Assembly (NCBI RefSeq): GCF_021404545.1
Contig: NZ_JAAWWD010000072.1
Coordinates: 1 to 33,944, forward strand
Direction: 5' to 3'
Origin: Aestuariivita sp.
GTDB lineage: Bacteria > Pseudomonadota > Alphaproteobacteria > Rhodobacterales > Rhodobacteraceae
DNA: 33,944 nt
This document shows positions 23,201-32,262 of this stretch, in pieces (position 1 is the first letter of the stretch; every line of letters begins with the position of its first letter). The notes beneath the pieces are model-generated. The model saw nothing but the letters and a program-made list of their open reading frames with translations. It did not search any database and was not told the origin of the DNA. The position numbers were made by a program, and so were the translations under genes.

Positions 23201-24403
23201 TTATCTTCCGGCGCCGCCCATCATCGTCTTGGCGATGATGTTGCGCTGCACCTCGTTCGAGCCGCCAAAAATCGAAAGCTTGCGATAGTTGAAGTATTGC
23301 GCGGCCAGCGGTCCGGCATAATCGGGGCCGATGGGGTTATTGTCGCCATCCACCGATTCCGACGGGAACGGCAGTGCATAGGGTCCCACAGCGCGGCGGG
23401 CCAGATCGTTGATCTCCTGCCGGATCACGGTGCCCTTCACCTTGAGCATCGAGGCCTCGATCCCCGGTGCCTCGCCCGCCGCGGCCTTCGAGACGATCCG
23501 CAGGTTCGAGGTGGACAGCGCCATCAGGTCGATCTCCACCTGCGCGATGCGCGCCGCGAAATGCGGGTTCTGGATCAGTGGCTTGCCATTCGCGCGTTCC
23601 GCCTTGGCGATGCGTTTCACACTGTCGAGACCGGCCTGGGAAAAGCCCACGCCCGCAATATTCGTCCGCTCGTGGGTCAGCAGATACTTGGCATAGGTCC
23701 AGCCCTTGTTCTCCTCGCCCACCAGGTTTTCGACAGGCACTTTGACATCGGTGAACCAGACCTCGTTTACCTCATGGGTGCCATCGAGAAGGATGATCGG
23801 ACGCACCTCGATCCCCGGCGCGTCCATGTCGATCAGCAGGAACGAGATCCCTTCCTGCTGTTTGGCATCCGGGTCGGTACGCACCAGACAGAAGATCCAA
23901 TTGGCGTGCTGGCCCAGTGTCGTCCAGGTCTTTTGCCCGTTGACGATGTAATGATCCCCGTCGCGCACCGCCTTGGTCTTGAGCGAGGCCAGGTCCGAGC
24001 CCGCGCCCGGTTCGGAATAGCCCTGGCACCACCAGTCGGTGCCATCCAGAATGCGCGGCAGATAGTGATCCTGCTGTTCTTTGGAGCCGAATTTCATCAG
24101 CACCGGCGCCAGCATCGACAGGCCGAAGGGCACGATGCGCGGCGCGTTGGCGCGGGCCGCTTCTTCTTCAAAGATATGGCGCTGCACGGCATTCCAGGCC
24201 GCGCCGCCAAACTCCTTGGGCCAGTTCTGCGCCAGCCAGCCGCGCGCGTTCAGCGTCGCATGCCAGTGTTCGATATCCTCCTTGGTCAGGGTGTCGTGCC
24301 CCTGACGCACCTTGTCCGCCATCTCAGGGGTGAGGCTGGCCTCAAGAAACGCGCGCACTTCGGCGCGAAAGGCCTGCTCCTCGGGGGAATAGCTGAGATC
24401 CAT
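23201..24403 (-). CDS. Acyl-CoA dehydrogenase, large subunit (PimC-like)
   Basis: 400 residues. The canonical FAD/substrate motif QGYSEPGAGSDLASL lies near residue 130, then YIVNGQKTWTTLGQHANW, an HERTNIAG helix, and the C-terminal FGGSNEVQRNIIAKTMMG. In that last motif the Glu of MCAD-type enzymes (YEGT) is replaced by Gly (FGGS), so the catalytic base must be elsewhere, as in several family branches. Pairing with the small dehydrogenase immediately downstream matches PimC/PimD of R. palustris, which oxidise dicarboxyl- and related acyl-CoAs. AAGGAGACC sits upstream of the ATG. It follows the thiolase gene by 11 bases. Confidence 0.9.
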   Translation of the reverse strand: MDLSYSPEEQAFRAEVRAFLEASLTPEMADKVRQGHDTLTKEDIEHWHATLNARGWLAQNWPKEFGGAAWNAVQRHIFEEEAARANAPRIVPFGLSMLAPVLMKFGSKEQQDHYLPRILDGTDWWCQGYSEPGAGSDLASLKTKAVRDGDHYIVNGQKTWTTLGQHANWIFCLVRTDPDAKQQEGISFLLIDMDAPGIEVRPIILLDGTHEVNEVWFTDVKVPVENLVGEENKGWTYAKYLLTHERTNIAGVGFSQAGLDSVKRIAKAERANGKPLIQNPHFAARIAQVEIDLMALSTSNLRIVSKAAAGEAPGIEASMLKVKGTVIRQEINDLARRAVGPYALPFPSESVDGDNNPIGPDYAGPLAAQYFNYRKLSIFGGSNEVQRNIIAKTMMGGAGR

Positions 24404-24414
24404 TGCCGGTCTCC

Positions 24415-25590
24415 TTAGCTGTAGATTTCAAAAAGGCCCGCAGCACCCATGCCGCCGCCGATGCACATGGTCACAACGCCCAGTTTGGCGCCCCTGCGGC
24501 GCCCTTCGAGCATCAGGTGCCCCGTCATCCGGGCGCCGGTCATGCCGAACGGGTGACCGATCGCGATAGAGCCACCATTGACGTTGTATTTGTCGGGATC
24601 GATGCCCAGCCTGTCGCGGCAATAAAGCGCCTGGCTGGCAAAGGCCTCGTTGAGTTCCCAAAGGTCGATATCGTCGATCTTGAGCCCGTGACGCTCCAGC
24701 AGGCGCGGCACCGCAAAAACCGGGCCGATGCCCATCTCGTCAGGCTCGCACCCGGCCACGGCAAACCCCTTGAAGGCGCCCAGCGGCTCAAGTCCTGCCT
24801 TCTCGGCCTCTGTGCTGTCCATCAGGGTGACCGCCGCGGCCCCATCGGAAAGCTGGGAAGCATTGCCAGCGGTGACGTAGCCGCCCTCGCGCACCGGTTG
24901 CAGACCCTGCAGACCCTCCAGCGTGGTGCCAGGGCGGTTGCATTCGTCGCGATCCACGCTGACCTCGTGATGCGACACCTCGCCTGTTTCCTTGTCCTTG
25001 ACGGCCATGGTGGTCTGCATCGGCACGATCTCATTGGCGAACTTGCCGGCCTCCTGCGCCGCCGCGATCCGCTGTTGCGAGCGCAGACCATAAGCGTCCT
25101 GATCGTCGCGGCTCACGCCATAACGGTCGGCCACGATATCGGCAGTTTCGATCATGGTCATGTAGATCGCCGGTTTGTGCTCGGCGATCCATGGCTCGGG
25201 TGTCGAGGCAACATTGGTCTGCACCAGGCTGATGCTTTCGACCCCGCCCGCGATCATCGGGCCCGCACCCTCCTGGGTGATGGCATTGGCGGCCAGCGCG
25301 ATGGTCTGCAGGCCGGACGAGCAATAGCGGTTCACCGTCATACCTGCCGTGGTGATCGGCATTCCCGCGCGAATGGCTACCTGACGTGCGATGTTCTGGC
25401 CCGTGGCCCCTTCGGGAAAACCGCAGCCCATGGCGCAGTCTTCAAACTGGTCCAGCGGGATCCCCGACCGTTCGACAGCGGCCTTCACCGCGTGACCGCC
25501 CATCGTGGCGCCGTGGGTCATGTTCAGCGATCCGCGAAAGGACTTGGCAAGCCCGGTGCGGGCGGTGGAAACGATAACGGCTTGTTTCAT
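24415..25590 (-). CDS. Thiolase, acetyl-CoA acyltransferase
   Basis: 391 residues, the usual thiolase length. The nucleophile is Cys90 in [11 protein letters not shown], the His is at about 346 in [16 protein letters not shown], and the second Cys is at about 376 in [13 protein letters not shown], so the active site is complete. NEAFASQAL is also present. It cleaves 3-ketoacyl-CoA with CoA to release acetyl-CoA, the last step of each beta-oxidation turn. It lies 4 bases after the FadB-type gene, as fadA follows fadB in many bacteria. There is no signal peptide or membrane segment, so it is a soluble cytosolic enzyme. Confidence 0.93.
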   Translation of the reverse strand: MKQAVIVSTARTGLAKSFRGSLNMTHGATMGGHAVKAAVERSGIPLDQFEDCAMGCGFPEGATGQNIARQVAIRAGMPITTAGMTVNRYCSSGLQTIALAANAITQEGAGPMIAGGVESISLVQTNVASTPEPWIAEHKPAIYMTMIETADIVADRYGVSRDDQDAYGLRSQQRIAAAQEAGKFANEIVPMQTTMAVKDKETGEVSHHEVSVDRDECNRPGTTLEGLQGLQPVREGGYVTAGNASQLSDGAAAVTLMDSTEAEKAGLEPLGAFKGFAVAGCEPDEMGIGPVFAVPRLLERHGLKIDDIDLWELNEAFASQALYCRDRLGIDPDKYNVNGGSIAIGHPFGMTGARMTGHLMLEGRRRGAKLGVVTMCIGGGMGAAGLFEIYS

Positions 25591-25594
25591 GATC

Positions 25595-27685
25595 TCAGCC
25601 TTTCTTGTTCAGGTCTTCGAAGGTGCGGCCTTCGGCGACCAGCTGTTCGAGAAGCGGTGCTGGCTGCCAGAAGTAATCATCCTCCTCAGCATAGCGTTTG
25701 ATATCGCCCAGCAGGTCGGGCAGCCCTTGCAGGTCGGCCCATTTCAGCGGGCCGCCATGATAGCGCGGAAACCCATAGCCAAAAAGCAGCGTCATATCCA
25801 CGTCGAGAGGGCGGCGCGCGATCCCTTCGCCCACCACCTTGGCGGCCTCATTGACCATTGCCGCCATATAGCGGCGCACAATCTCGTCATCGGTGAAGGC
25901 GCGGGGCGTAATGTCTTTCTCGGCGCGCTCGGCGGCGATCAGCTCGGGAACATCCGGGTTGGGCGTACGCGTGCGCGAACCCTTTTCGTAGATGTAATAG
26001 CCCTTGCCGGTCTTCTGGCCGAAATGGCCGGCCTCGCACAGCCTGTCGGCATAGTTTGTGTCGCGCGCCCGCGGATCCATCCCTTCGGCCCGTTTGCGTT
26101 TGCGCACCGCCCAGCCGATATCGAGCCCTGCCAGATCGCTGACCGCATAGGGACCCATGGCAAAGCCGAACGCCTCCAACGCGTCGTCGATCTGATAGGG
26201 CGAGGCGCCGTCGAGGATCATGTGATCGGCCGCCGTGCGATAGGTGGCCAGAATGCGGTTGCCGATGAACCCGTCACAGACGCCCGCGCGCACCGACACT
26301 TTCTTGAGCGTCTTACCTAAAGCGAAACCGGTCGCGACCACGTCGGGCGCAGTCTTGTCGGCCACGACGATCTCCAACAGTTTCATGACATGCGCAGGAG
26401 AGAAGAAATGCAGCCCGATCACATCCTGCGGGCGCTTGGTTATCGCGGCAATCTCGTTCACGTTCAGATAGGAGGTATTGGTGGCCAGCACCGCGCCGGG
26501 TTTGCAAACGGCGTCGAGCTTGGTGAAGACCTGCTTTTTGACCTCCATATCCTCGAACACCGCCTCGATCACCAGATCGACGTTGCTCAGCGCGCCGTAA
26601 TCGGTGGCCAAGGTCAGCGCCGCTTCGGTCAGATGAGTGAACTGGTCCTGGTTGATCTTGCCACGCTTCAGCGCGCCCTGAAGATTGCCCGCGATGCGCC
26701 CCTTGGCGGCCTCGGCGGCCTCTTGCGACATCTCCAGCATGGTCACCGTGAGACCGTTCAACAGCGCGGCGGTGGCAATCCCCGCCCCCATGGTGCCGCC
26801 ACCGATCACCCCGATATCGCCCACGTCGCGCGGCTCTACGCCTTTGAGCTCCGGCAGCTTGCCCACCGCCCGTTCAGAGAAAAACGCATGGATCAACCCC
26901 TGCCGCTGGTCGGTGTTCATCAGTTCAAAGAACAGCTCGCGTTCGCGCTTCATGCCTTGATCGAACGGCAGTTCCGCTGCCGCCTGGACGCCGCGCACCG
27001 CGGTCGCGGGCGAGAGTTGCCCGCGCGATTTCTTGAGCACTGCGTCATAGGCCGCGTCGAAATCCACGCCGTCCGGGTTCGGCATTTCGCTGACCGGGCG
27101 CGGTTTGGCGTCCTGGTCGATCAGCTCCTGCGCATAGGCCAGGCCAATCTCACGCGGAGTGCCCTCCGCGATCCGGTCGATGATGCCCAGTTCCAACGCC
27201 TCCTTGGCGCCGATCTGGCGGCCGCTGGTGATCACCTCGATGGATTTCTCCACCCCGATCAGGCGCGGCAGACGTTGCGTGCCACCGGCCCCCGGCATCA
27301 CGCCGATCAGCACTTCGGGCAAACCCATGCGGGCTTTGGGCGTGGCGATGCGGTAGTGAGATCCCAGTGCGACCTCCAAGCCACCGCCCAGTGCCGTGCC
27401 GTGGATCGACGACACCACGATCAACGGCGAGGCCTCAAGCCGCGCGCAGACATCGGGCAGCCACGGCTCCTGCGGGGTCTTGCCGAACTCCTTGATGTCG
27501 GCACCCGCGAAATAGGTCGCGCCTTCACCATAGATCAGCACCGCCTTGGCGCCTTCCTTCTCGGCGCGCGCGATCCCGTCGACCAGACCTTGCCGGACGG
27601 CCTGGCCCAGCGCGTTCACCGGTGGATTGTTCGCCGCCAGAACCGCGATATCGCCCGCGCGCTCGTATTGAATGGCCTCGCTCAT
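25595..27685 (-). CDS. fadB: FadB-type bifunctional enoyl-CoA hydratase / 3-hydroxyacyl-CoA dehydrogenase
   Basis: 696 residues. The N-terminal crotonase domain (about 1-190) keeps both hydratase Glu residues, in [10 protein letters not shown] and MGLPEVLIG, and the oxyanion motif FAGADIKEF. The dehydrogenase domain starts near residue 288 with [11 protein letters not shown] for NAD binding and includes [15 protein letters not shown] with the catalytic His and Glu. Two C-terminal helical repeats follow (GFIGNRI, then [12 protein letters not shown]). It hydrates enoyl-CoA and oxidises the 3-hydroxy product. It is like PimF and E. coli FadB/FadJ. It starts 17 bases after the iclR stop with a GAGAGAGGG Shine-Dalgarno and is cotranscribed with the thiolase gene. 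Confidence 0.94.
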   Translation of the reverse strand: MSEAIQYERAGDIAVLAANNPPVNALGQAVRQGLVDGIARAEKEGAKAVLIYGEGATYFAGADIKEFGKTPQEPWLPDVCARLEASPLIVVSSIHGTALGGGLEVALGSHYRIATPKARMGLPEVLIGVMPGAGGTQRLPRLIGVEKSIEVITSGRQIGAKEALELGIIDRIAEGTPREIGLAYAQELIDQDAKPRPVSEMPNPDGVDFDAAYDAVLKKSRGQLSPATAVRGVQAAAELPFDQGMKRERELFFELMNTDQRQGLIHAFFSERAVGKLPELKGVEPRDVGDIGVIGGGTMGAGIATAALLNGLTVTMLEMSQEAAEAAKGRIAGNLQGALKRGKINQDQFTHLTEAALTLATDYGALSNVDLVIEAVFEDMEVKKQVFTKLDAVCKPGAVLATNTSYLNVNEIAAITKRPQDVIGLHFFSPAHVMKLLEIVVADKTAPDVVATGFALGKTLKKVSVRAGVCDGFIGNRILATYRTAADHMILDGASPYQIDDALEAFGFAMGPYAVSDLAGLDIGWAVRKRKRAEGMDPRARDTNYADRLCEAGHFGQKTGKGYYIYEKGSRTRTPNPDVPELIAAERAEKDITPRAFTDDEIVRRYMAAMVNEAAKVVGEGIARRPLDVDMTLLFGYGFPRYHGGPLKWADLQGLPDLLGDIKRYAEEDDYFWQPAPLLEQLVAEGRTFEDLNKKG

Positions 27686-27702
27686 GACCCTCTCTCCCTC
27701 TT

Positions 27703-28479
27703 TTATCCTCTGCGGGCCAGCGCCGTGCTGCGGCCCGTCTTCAGTTCCAGATCCCGTACCACCTGGCGCAGGTCCGGCCCCACCTCATCCCTCATGCGCG
27801 CATCGCTCAGCATCTCGGGCAGCGCGCCGCAGGTAAAGGCCACCGGTTCCCCAAACTCCCCCGCATAATACGGCACGCTGACCGCGTTTACGGTCGCGGC
27901 GTAACGCGTCCTTTCGGGCGCAATGGTAAAGCCACGACCCACCAGCTGTTCATAGCCATTCTGACGGAAGGCGCGCAAATCCTCGTCCGGTTCAAGCGCG
28001 GAAAACCTTGCGTCATTCAGGGATGCCACCACCGCCTGACCCGAGGACGAGCCATGGATCGGGATGCGGTGCCCGGGCTCCAGCCAGATCGACGCGGTGC
28101 CAACTGGGCGCCAGGTCTTAGCCAGCATCATCCTGTCGCCATCGCGCACCGCCATCAGCGCCAGCGTTCCCGTACGGTCGGCCAGATCCTGCATCGGGCC
28201 TGCGGCCAGATCGATGAAATTGGCCGAGGCCGAGGCGACCGAGCCGACCGCGATGGCCGCAGGGCCCAGCCGGAAATGGCCAGACTTGCCGTCCTGGCTC
28301 AGGAATCCCAGCTCGGCCAATGTGAAGGTCAGCCGGGTCACCGTGGCCCCGGCCAGCCGTGTGCGCTGAGCAATTTCGGAATGGCTGAGCCCATCATCGC
28401 TGGCGCGAAAGGCGCGCAACACGCTGAGACCTCTGGCCAGCGTGTTGGCAAATTTTCGGTTTTCCGACTGGTCCGTCAT
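27703..28479 (-). CDS. IclR-family transcriptional regulator
   Basis: 258 residues. An N-terminal winged helix (about residues 10-72: FANTLARGLSVLRAF, HSEIAQRTRLAGATVTRL, ELGFLSQDG, FRLG) is joined to an IclR effector domain with GSSSGQAVVASL and ERTRYAATVNAVSVPYY. IclR proteins usually control catabolism of the acid whose transporter or enzymes lie nearby. Here the gene sits inside the run, with an ATGA overlap to dctM upstream and 17 bp before fadB, so it is almost certainly cotranscribed and may autoregulate the whole set. Candidate sites are the dyads at 31412-31444. Effector unknown, perhaps an acyl-CoA or the free acid. Confidence 0.93.
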   Translation of the reverse strand: MTDQSENRKFANTLARGLSVLRAFRASDDGLSHSEIAQRTRLAGATVTRLTFTLAELGFLSQDGKSGHFRLGPAAIAVGSVASASANFIDLAAGPMQDLADRTGTLALMAVRDGDRMMLAKTWRPVGTASIWLEPGHRIPIHGSSSGQAVVASLNDARFSALEPDEDLRAFRQNGYEQLVGRGFTIAPERTRYAATVNAVSVPYYAGEFGEPVAFTCGALPEMLSDARMRDEVGPDLRQVVRDLELKTGRSTALARRG

Positions 28480-29816
28480 TGCATGCCGTTCGGGATCAAA
28501 AGAGAGATGATCGGGAAAGACATGATCAGGATCAGAACCAGCACATCGACGCTCAGGAACCGCGCGATGCCTGCAAAGATCCGGTCGATCGGGGCATCCT
28601 TGCCCACCACATTGGCGATGACAAAGACGTTGAGACCGACAGGCGGCGTGATCAACCCGATCTCAAGCAGCTTGATCACCACAACACCGAACCAGATCAG
28701 ATCCAGCCCATAGCCTTCAACCAGCGGGATCATCAACGGCAAGGTCAGGACCATGATCCCGATGGGATCAAGGAACATACCCAGCAGAAGATAGATCAGC
28801 GCGATGCACACCATCAGCAAGAACACCGATGGGTCCGCTGCCGTCACCGCGTTGACAATCACCGGCGCCACGCCGGTCAGCGCGATGAAAGCCACGAATA
28901 TCTTGGCGCCCGCCGCGATAAAGAAAATCGCAGCGGTCTGCACGCAGGTTTCCTTGAAGCTGTCCCAAAGGTCCCGTGCGGTCAGCTTGCGCTGGAACAC
29001 TCCGATCAGAACGGTGGCCACCACACAAACAGCAGCAGCTTCGGTCGCGGTAAAGATCCCGCCATAGATGCCGCCGATGATAACCAAAAACAGCATCACC
29101 GCGGGCCAGGCCGCAATGGCGGCGTCCCAGCGCTCTTTCGAGGTATACATCTCGTCGGAAGGCGGCGCGATCTCGGGGTTTCTCCAAACCCAGATCGCGA
29201 TCACCAGAATAAACCCGGCCAACGTCAGAAGGCCTGGCAGAACACCGGCCAGAAACAGCTTGGAGATCGATGTCTCGGTGAAAATCCCATAGATGATGAA
29301 GAGCACTGACGGAGGGATCAGCGAGCCCAGCGTCCCGCCAGCAGCAACCGAGGCGGTCGCCAGACGGTTGTCATAGCCCATGCGAAGCATTTCCGGCGTA
29401 CAGATCCGCCCCATCGTCGACGCACAGGCGATTGACGAACCGGTGATTGCCGAAAACCCGCCGCAGCCCATGACCGAAGCCATCGCAACGCCGCCCGGCA
29501 GCTTGGTCAGCCAGACCTTGGCGGCATAGTAAATCTTCGTCGTGATTTCGGCCCGATATGCGACGTGCCCCAACGCCACAAACAGCGGGATCATCGACAG
29601 GTTATAGGAATGGATCAAGTCGAATGCGTTGGAAAACGCCATCGACGTAGTGGCGTTCAGGGCACGTTCCGGCATGAAGGTGCCGGTACGGAATGCAAAG
29701 ATGAAGAAGGTCGCAATCATCGCAACCGATGCCAGAGCAAAGGCGATGGGTACGCGCAGCGCAAGCAGGATCAGAACCGCCGCGAAGGCGATCATACCAA
29801 TTGTGGATGGGTCCAT
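28476..29816 (-). CDS. dctM: TRAP transporter large membrane subunit (DctM)
   Basis: 446 residues with about twelve hydrophobic helices, standard for DctM. Recognisable parts are the first helix pair, SMIPLFVALGHVAY, the MGCGGFSAITGSSIACASTMGRI loop, PPSVLFIIYG, a FLDPIGIMVLTLPLM helix and GLITPPVGLNVFVIA near the C terminus. It carries the substrate across the inner membrane using a sodium or proton gradient, together with DctQ and the binding protein. TAA of dctQ is directly followed by its ATG. It overlaps iclR by four bases. Confidence 0.95.
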   Translation of the reverse strand: MDPSTIGMIAFAAVLILLALRVPIAFALASVAMIATFFIFAFRTGTFMPERALNATTSMAFSNAFDLIHSYNLSMIPLFVALGHVAYRAEITTKIYYAAKVWLTKLPGGVAMASVMGCGGFSAITGSSIACASTMGRICTPEMLRMGYDNRLATASVAAGGTLGSLIPPSVLFIIYGIFTETSISKLFLAGVLPGLLTLAGFILVIAIWVWRNPEIAPPSDEMYTSKERWDAAIAAWPAVMLFLVIIGGIYGGIFTATEAAAVCVVATVLIGVFQRKLTARDLWDSFKETCVQTAAIFFIAAGAKIFVAFIALTGVAPVIVNAVTAADPSVFLLMVCIALIYLLLGMFLDPIGIMVLTLPLMIPLVEGYGLDLIWFGVVVIKLLEIGLITPPVGLNVFVIANVVGKDAPIDRIFAGIARFLSVDVLVLILIMSFPIISLLIPNGMQ

Positions 29817-30329
29817 TTACTCGGCCTCGGTGAAAGTGTGTTTGTCGTCGACCGCATCGCCGCGCAGAATCGTGCGCGTGTCACGGATCGCCAATTCCGC
29901 CAACCGCAGCCAGCAGGCCCCGATCCCGATGAGAAAGAGCAACCGGCCTGGCCATTTCGGTAGACCGAGATCGCCGAAGTAAAAGCTGCCCGATGCCCAG
30001 TTCGACATCAGTTCGCGCCAACCCGCATAGAGCAGTGGCGTGAGCGCCAGCAGCCCGGTGACCGAGCCCAGAACGATCAGCCAGCTCTTGGTACGCGGCC
30101 CCATTCGGTCGGAAATGAACTCGACACAGACATGCGCCCGCTGCGCTGTCGCCGCCGCCAGAGGCAGCAGAATCGCGGCGACCATCAATTCGCGCACCAT
30201 GATCACGCTGTCGGGAAACGAGGTGCCGAACGCCGCCCGGGCCACCACATTGCCCGCGATCAGCACACCCAGAAGAATGACTGCCAGGGCGCCAAGCCCC
30301 AGCAGTACATTTTCAAGTCTGACCAGCAT
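29817..30329 (-). CDS. dctQ: TRAP transporter small membrane subunit (DctQ)
   Basis: 170 residues with four hydrophobic segments (VLLGLGALAVILLGVLIAGN, MVAAILLPLAA, WLIVLGSVTGLLALTPLLY, LLFLIGIGACWLRL), the DctQ layout. I use the ATG at 30329, four bases after the dctP stop. An in-frame ATG 42 bases upstream would overlap dctP and adds a charged leader before the first helix. It is the small partner of the DctM at 28476. The gene order dctP-dctQ-dctM is the common one. Confidence 0.9.
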   Translation of the reverse strand: MLVRLENVLLGLGALAVILLGVLIAGNVVARAAFGTSFPDSVIMVRELMVAAILLPLAAATAQRAHVCVEFISDRMGPRTKSWLIVLGSVTGLLALTPLLYAGWRELMSNWASGSFYFGDLGLPKWPGRLLFLIGIGACWLRLAELAIRDTRTILRGDAVDDKHTFTEAE

Positions 30330-30333
30330 CGGC

Positions 30334-31389
30334 TCAGCTTCCGCCGTCTTCCCACGGATACCCGTTGGCATCCCGTTCGGCGGTGTATTTGGCGATCAGC
30401 GCCTGATACTGCTCAAGCAGGTCCTGCGCCGGAAGGCCGGTGGAGGTGGCGGTCTCGACCCACTCTCCGATAAAGGGCTGGCCCATCTCGACCAGCTTGG
30501 CGCGTTCCTCGGCAGGCAGTTCGATGACCTCGACGCCCTCTTCCTGCATCGACGCGATGGCCTTTTCATTGGCCGACGTGATGATGCGCCCGAACTCATC
30601 CGCCATGTCGCTGCCGGTTTCGTTGAGAACCGCCTGCTGCTCAGGCGTGAGGCTGTCATACATGTCCTTGTTCATGAAGATGCCAAGGCCGCCGACCTGA
30701 CCCCAGTTGAGGATGGTGTAGCTGTCCATCACCTCGGCCTGTTTCAGCGCCGAGACGGCATAGGAATACCCCTGGCTGCAATCGATCAGGCCAGTGTCGA
30801 GGCCCTGATACGCGTCATAGATCGACATACGCACCATGTTTGCCCCCATCTCGCCAAAGACCTTGCCATAGGCGCCCACGCCGCGCACTTTGAGACCTTC
30901 CACATCCGAGGCCGTGCGGATCGCTGCATCCTTGCAGCCGATATTGACCTGGCTGGTGGTCCAGCTGCCAATGTAAACCAGGTTCTTATCGGCCAGGTTT
31001 GCCTGCATCTCGGCCGAACTGCGCATCAGCGCATCGGTTGCGCGCATGCCGACCCAGGCGTCGGGGTTGTTCAAAGGCAGATCGGCGATGCCGTATCCTG
31101 CCATCTCCTGCGGGAAATAGACCGCGATGACACTGCCCATATCCGCCACACCATCGCGGATCGACGGCACGGACGCGTTGGCCTTGAACAGTGCCCCGCC
31201 CCACTGGATGTCGATGCGCAGATCGCCGCCTGAGCGTTCGCCGACCTGATCTGCGAACCATTGCAGCGCGGCGGCGCGGGCGCCCCGGTTCGGGCCGGCC
31301 TCCCCATGGATCAGAACGGTCTCGGCATAAGCGGCACCGCTGAGCGCAGCCATCGAAGCGGCCAGCACGGCCCCTTTCATGAATGACAT
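30334..31389 (-). CDS. dctP: TRAP transporter periplasmic substrate-binding protein (DctP), first system
   Basis: 351 residues. A Sec signal peptide (MSFMKGAVLAASMAAL, cleavage likely after AYA) precedes a DctP-fold protein. The segment VEGLKVRGVGAYG carries the conserved Arg that pairs with the ligand carboxylate, and FGEMGANMVRMSIYDAYQGLDTGLIDCSQ follows, the usual ligand-site helix. The ligand is therefore an organic acid. The start is fixed by GGGAGGA about 8 bases before the ATG at 31389; the frame is open further up without homology. It is the first gene of the long minus-strand run, so it is the best clue that the operon imports the acid it degrades. Confidence 0.93.
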   Translation of the reverse strand: MSFMKGAVLAASMAALSGAAYAETVLIHGEAGPNRGARAAALQWFADQVGERSGGDLRIDIQWGGALFKANASVPSIRDGVADMGSVIAVYFPQEMAGYGIADLPLNNPDAWVGMRATDALMRSSAEMQANLADKNLVYIGSWTTSQVNIGCKDAAIRTASDVEGLKVRGVGAYGKVFGEMGANMVRMSIYDAYQGLDTGLIDCSQGYSYAVSALKQAEVMDSYTILNWGQVGGLGIFMNKDMYDSLTPEQQAVLNETGSDMADEFGRIITSANEKAIASMQEEGVEVIELPAEERAKLVEMGQPFIGEWVETATSTGLPAQDLLEQYQALIAKYTAERDANGYPWEDGGS

Positions 31390-31411
31390 GAAAATTCCTC
31401 CCAATTTCACT

Positions 31412-31432
31412 ATGCGAAAGAGCATTTCGCAT
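31412..31432. promoter_or_regulatory. Perfect dyad upstream of dctP (candidate IclR operator)
   Basis: ATGCGAAA (31412-31419) and TTTCGCAT (31425-31432) are perfect 8-base arms around a 5-base spacer. The GAAA-N5-TTTC centre is of the kind seen in IclR-family sites. It lies 23 bases from the dctP start, where a bound protein could block transcription. Which regulator binds is inferred. Confidence 0.5.
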
Positions 31433-31444
31433 TTGCGTACGCAA
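31433..31444. promoter_or_regulatory. 12-bp palindrome adjoining the dyad
   Basis: TTGCGTACGCAA is perfectly self-complementary and directly abuts the dyad at 31412-31432, so the two could be one extended operator or sites for two proteins. Confidence 0.45.
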
Positions 31445-31524
31445 CGTGGCGGAGGCTTCGGATTCGCGCAAGCGGTTTTTGCTGCCGCTACGGAAACTGT
31501 CTTGCAGATCATTCCACCGAGCCT

Positions 31525-31542
31525 TGACTGATCGTTCAGTCA
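31525..31542. promoter_or_regulatory. TetR-like operator upstream of tetR
   Basis: TGACTGA-N4-TCAGTCA (31525-31542) is a perfect 7-base dyad, close to sites of TetR-family regulators (TGAC/GTCA arms). It lies 18 bases before the tetR-type gene and overlaps TTGACT (31524-31529), a possible -35. This supports autorepression. There is no clear Shine-Dalgarno before the ATG at 31561, so the message could be nearly leaderless. Confidence 0.6.
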
Positions 31543-31560
31543 GGACGCAGACTGCGGTGT

Positions 31561-32211
31561 ATGGGAGAGTTGAAACAGCCAGATTCGCAAAGCACCGGTC
31601 GCGATCGCATCCTGGATGCGGCCGAGCGCGTTTTTGCGGATGACGGGTTTTCCGGCGCAGGAATGAAGGCCATCGCGGCACGCGCCGGCGTGGCTCAGGG
31701 GTTGCTGCACTACCATTTCACCAACAAAGAAACCCTTTACGCCGCTGTGATCGAACGACGATCCGGCATCATCAATGCCGACCGGCTGGCGCGACTGGGG
31801 GCTGTGGACCTGACCGCGGCAAATGCGGTGCCGCAGATCCTGCGCGCCCTGATGGAGCCGCCACTTGGCCCCGGAGGCGGCGGGCGTGCCTATGCCCGTA
31901 TTCTGGCCGGGCTGACTGTGGGCGATGCGCGCGATGCCGAACTGGTGCGTCTGCATTACGATCCCACCGCGGCACAGTTTATCGACGCGTTGCAGACCGC
32001 ACTGCCGCACGCGTCGCGCCACGCGATCAGCTGGGGCTATAACCTGGCCATCGGCACGCTGGTCACGGCCGTGTCACAAAGCGGCCGACCCGAGCGTCTG
32101 GCCAATGGCGATCCCGGCAAAACCCGCCCTGACGCGGTCGTCACCACCCTTGTCACCTATGTCGAAGGGGGCATCCGCGCTCTGATTGCCAGCGAACAAC
32201 AACACAGATGA
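31561..32211 (+). CDS. TetR-family transcriptional regulator
   Basis: 216 residues. The N-terminal helix-turn-helix is standard: DRILDAAERVFADDGFSGAGMKAIAARAGVAQGLLHYHFTNKETLY, about residues 14-60. The C-terminal domain with GGGGRAYARILAGL and a FIDALQTALPHA helix is the variable ligand and dimer domain. It is divergent from the TRAP/beta-oxidation run and codirectional with a second TRAP pair, so it could control either or both. The dyad at 31525-31542 just upstream is its likely operator. Ligand unknown; acyl-CoA-sensing members of this family are common beside beta-oxidation genes. Confidence 0.93.
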   Translation: MGELKQPDSQSTGRDRILDAAERVFADDGFSGAGMKAIAARAGVAQGLLHYHFTNKETLYAAVIERRSGIINADRLARLGAVDLTAANAVPQILRALMEPPLGPGGGGRAYARILAGLTVGDARDAELVRLHYDPTAAQFIDALQTALPHASRHAISWGYNLAIGTLVTAVSQSGRPERLANGDPGKTRPDAVVTTLVTYVEGGIRALIASEQQHR

Positions 32212-32248
32212 TCGCCCGGAACACACCGGGCCATACCGATCTTTTTTT
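32210..32248 (+). terminator. Hairpin plus T-tract between tetR and second dctP
   Basis: GATCG (32210-32214) pairs with CGATC (32237-32241), and CCCGG (32215-32219) with CCGGG (32226-32230), around an AACACA loop with a 6-base bulge on the 3' side. Seven T residues follow (32242-32248). It begins in the tetR stop codon. The T-tract runs straight into the GGGAGG Shine-Dalgarno of the next gene, so it could work as an attenuator rather than a simple end. Confidence 0.6.
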
Positions 32249-32262
32249 GGGAGGAAAAGACA

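Noticed and set aside
22042-27868. Several long plus-strand open frames (about 400-490 residues each) opposite the acyl-CoA dehydrogenases, thiolase and FadB genes
   Set aside because: They are His- and Arg-rich antisense shadows of genes with complete catalytic motifs and good ribosome-binding sites, and show no family signature.
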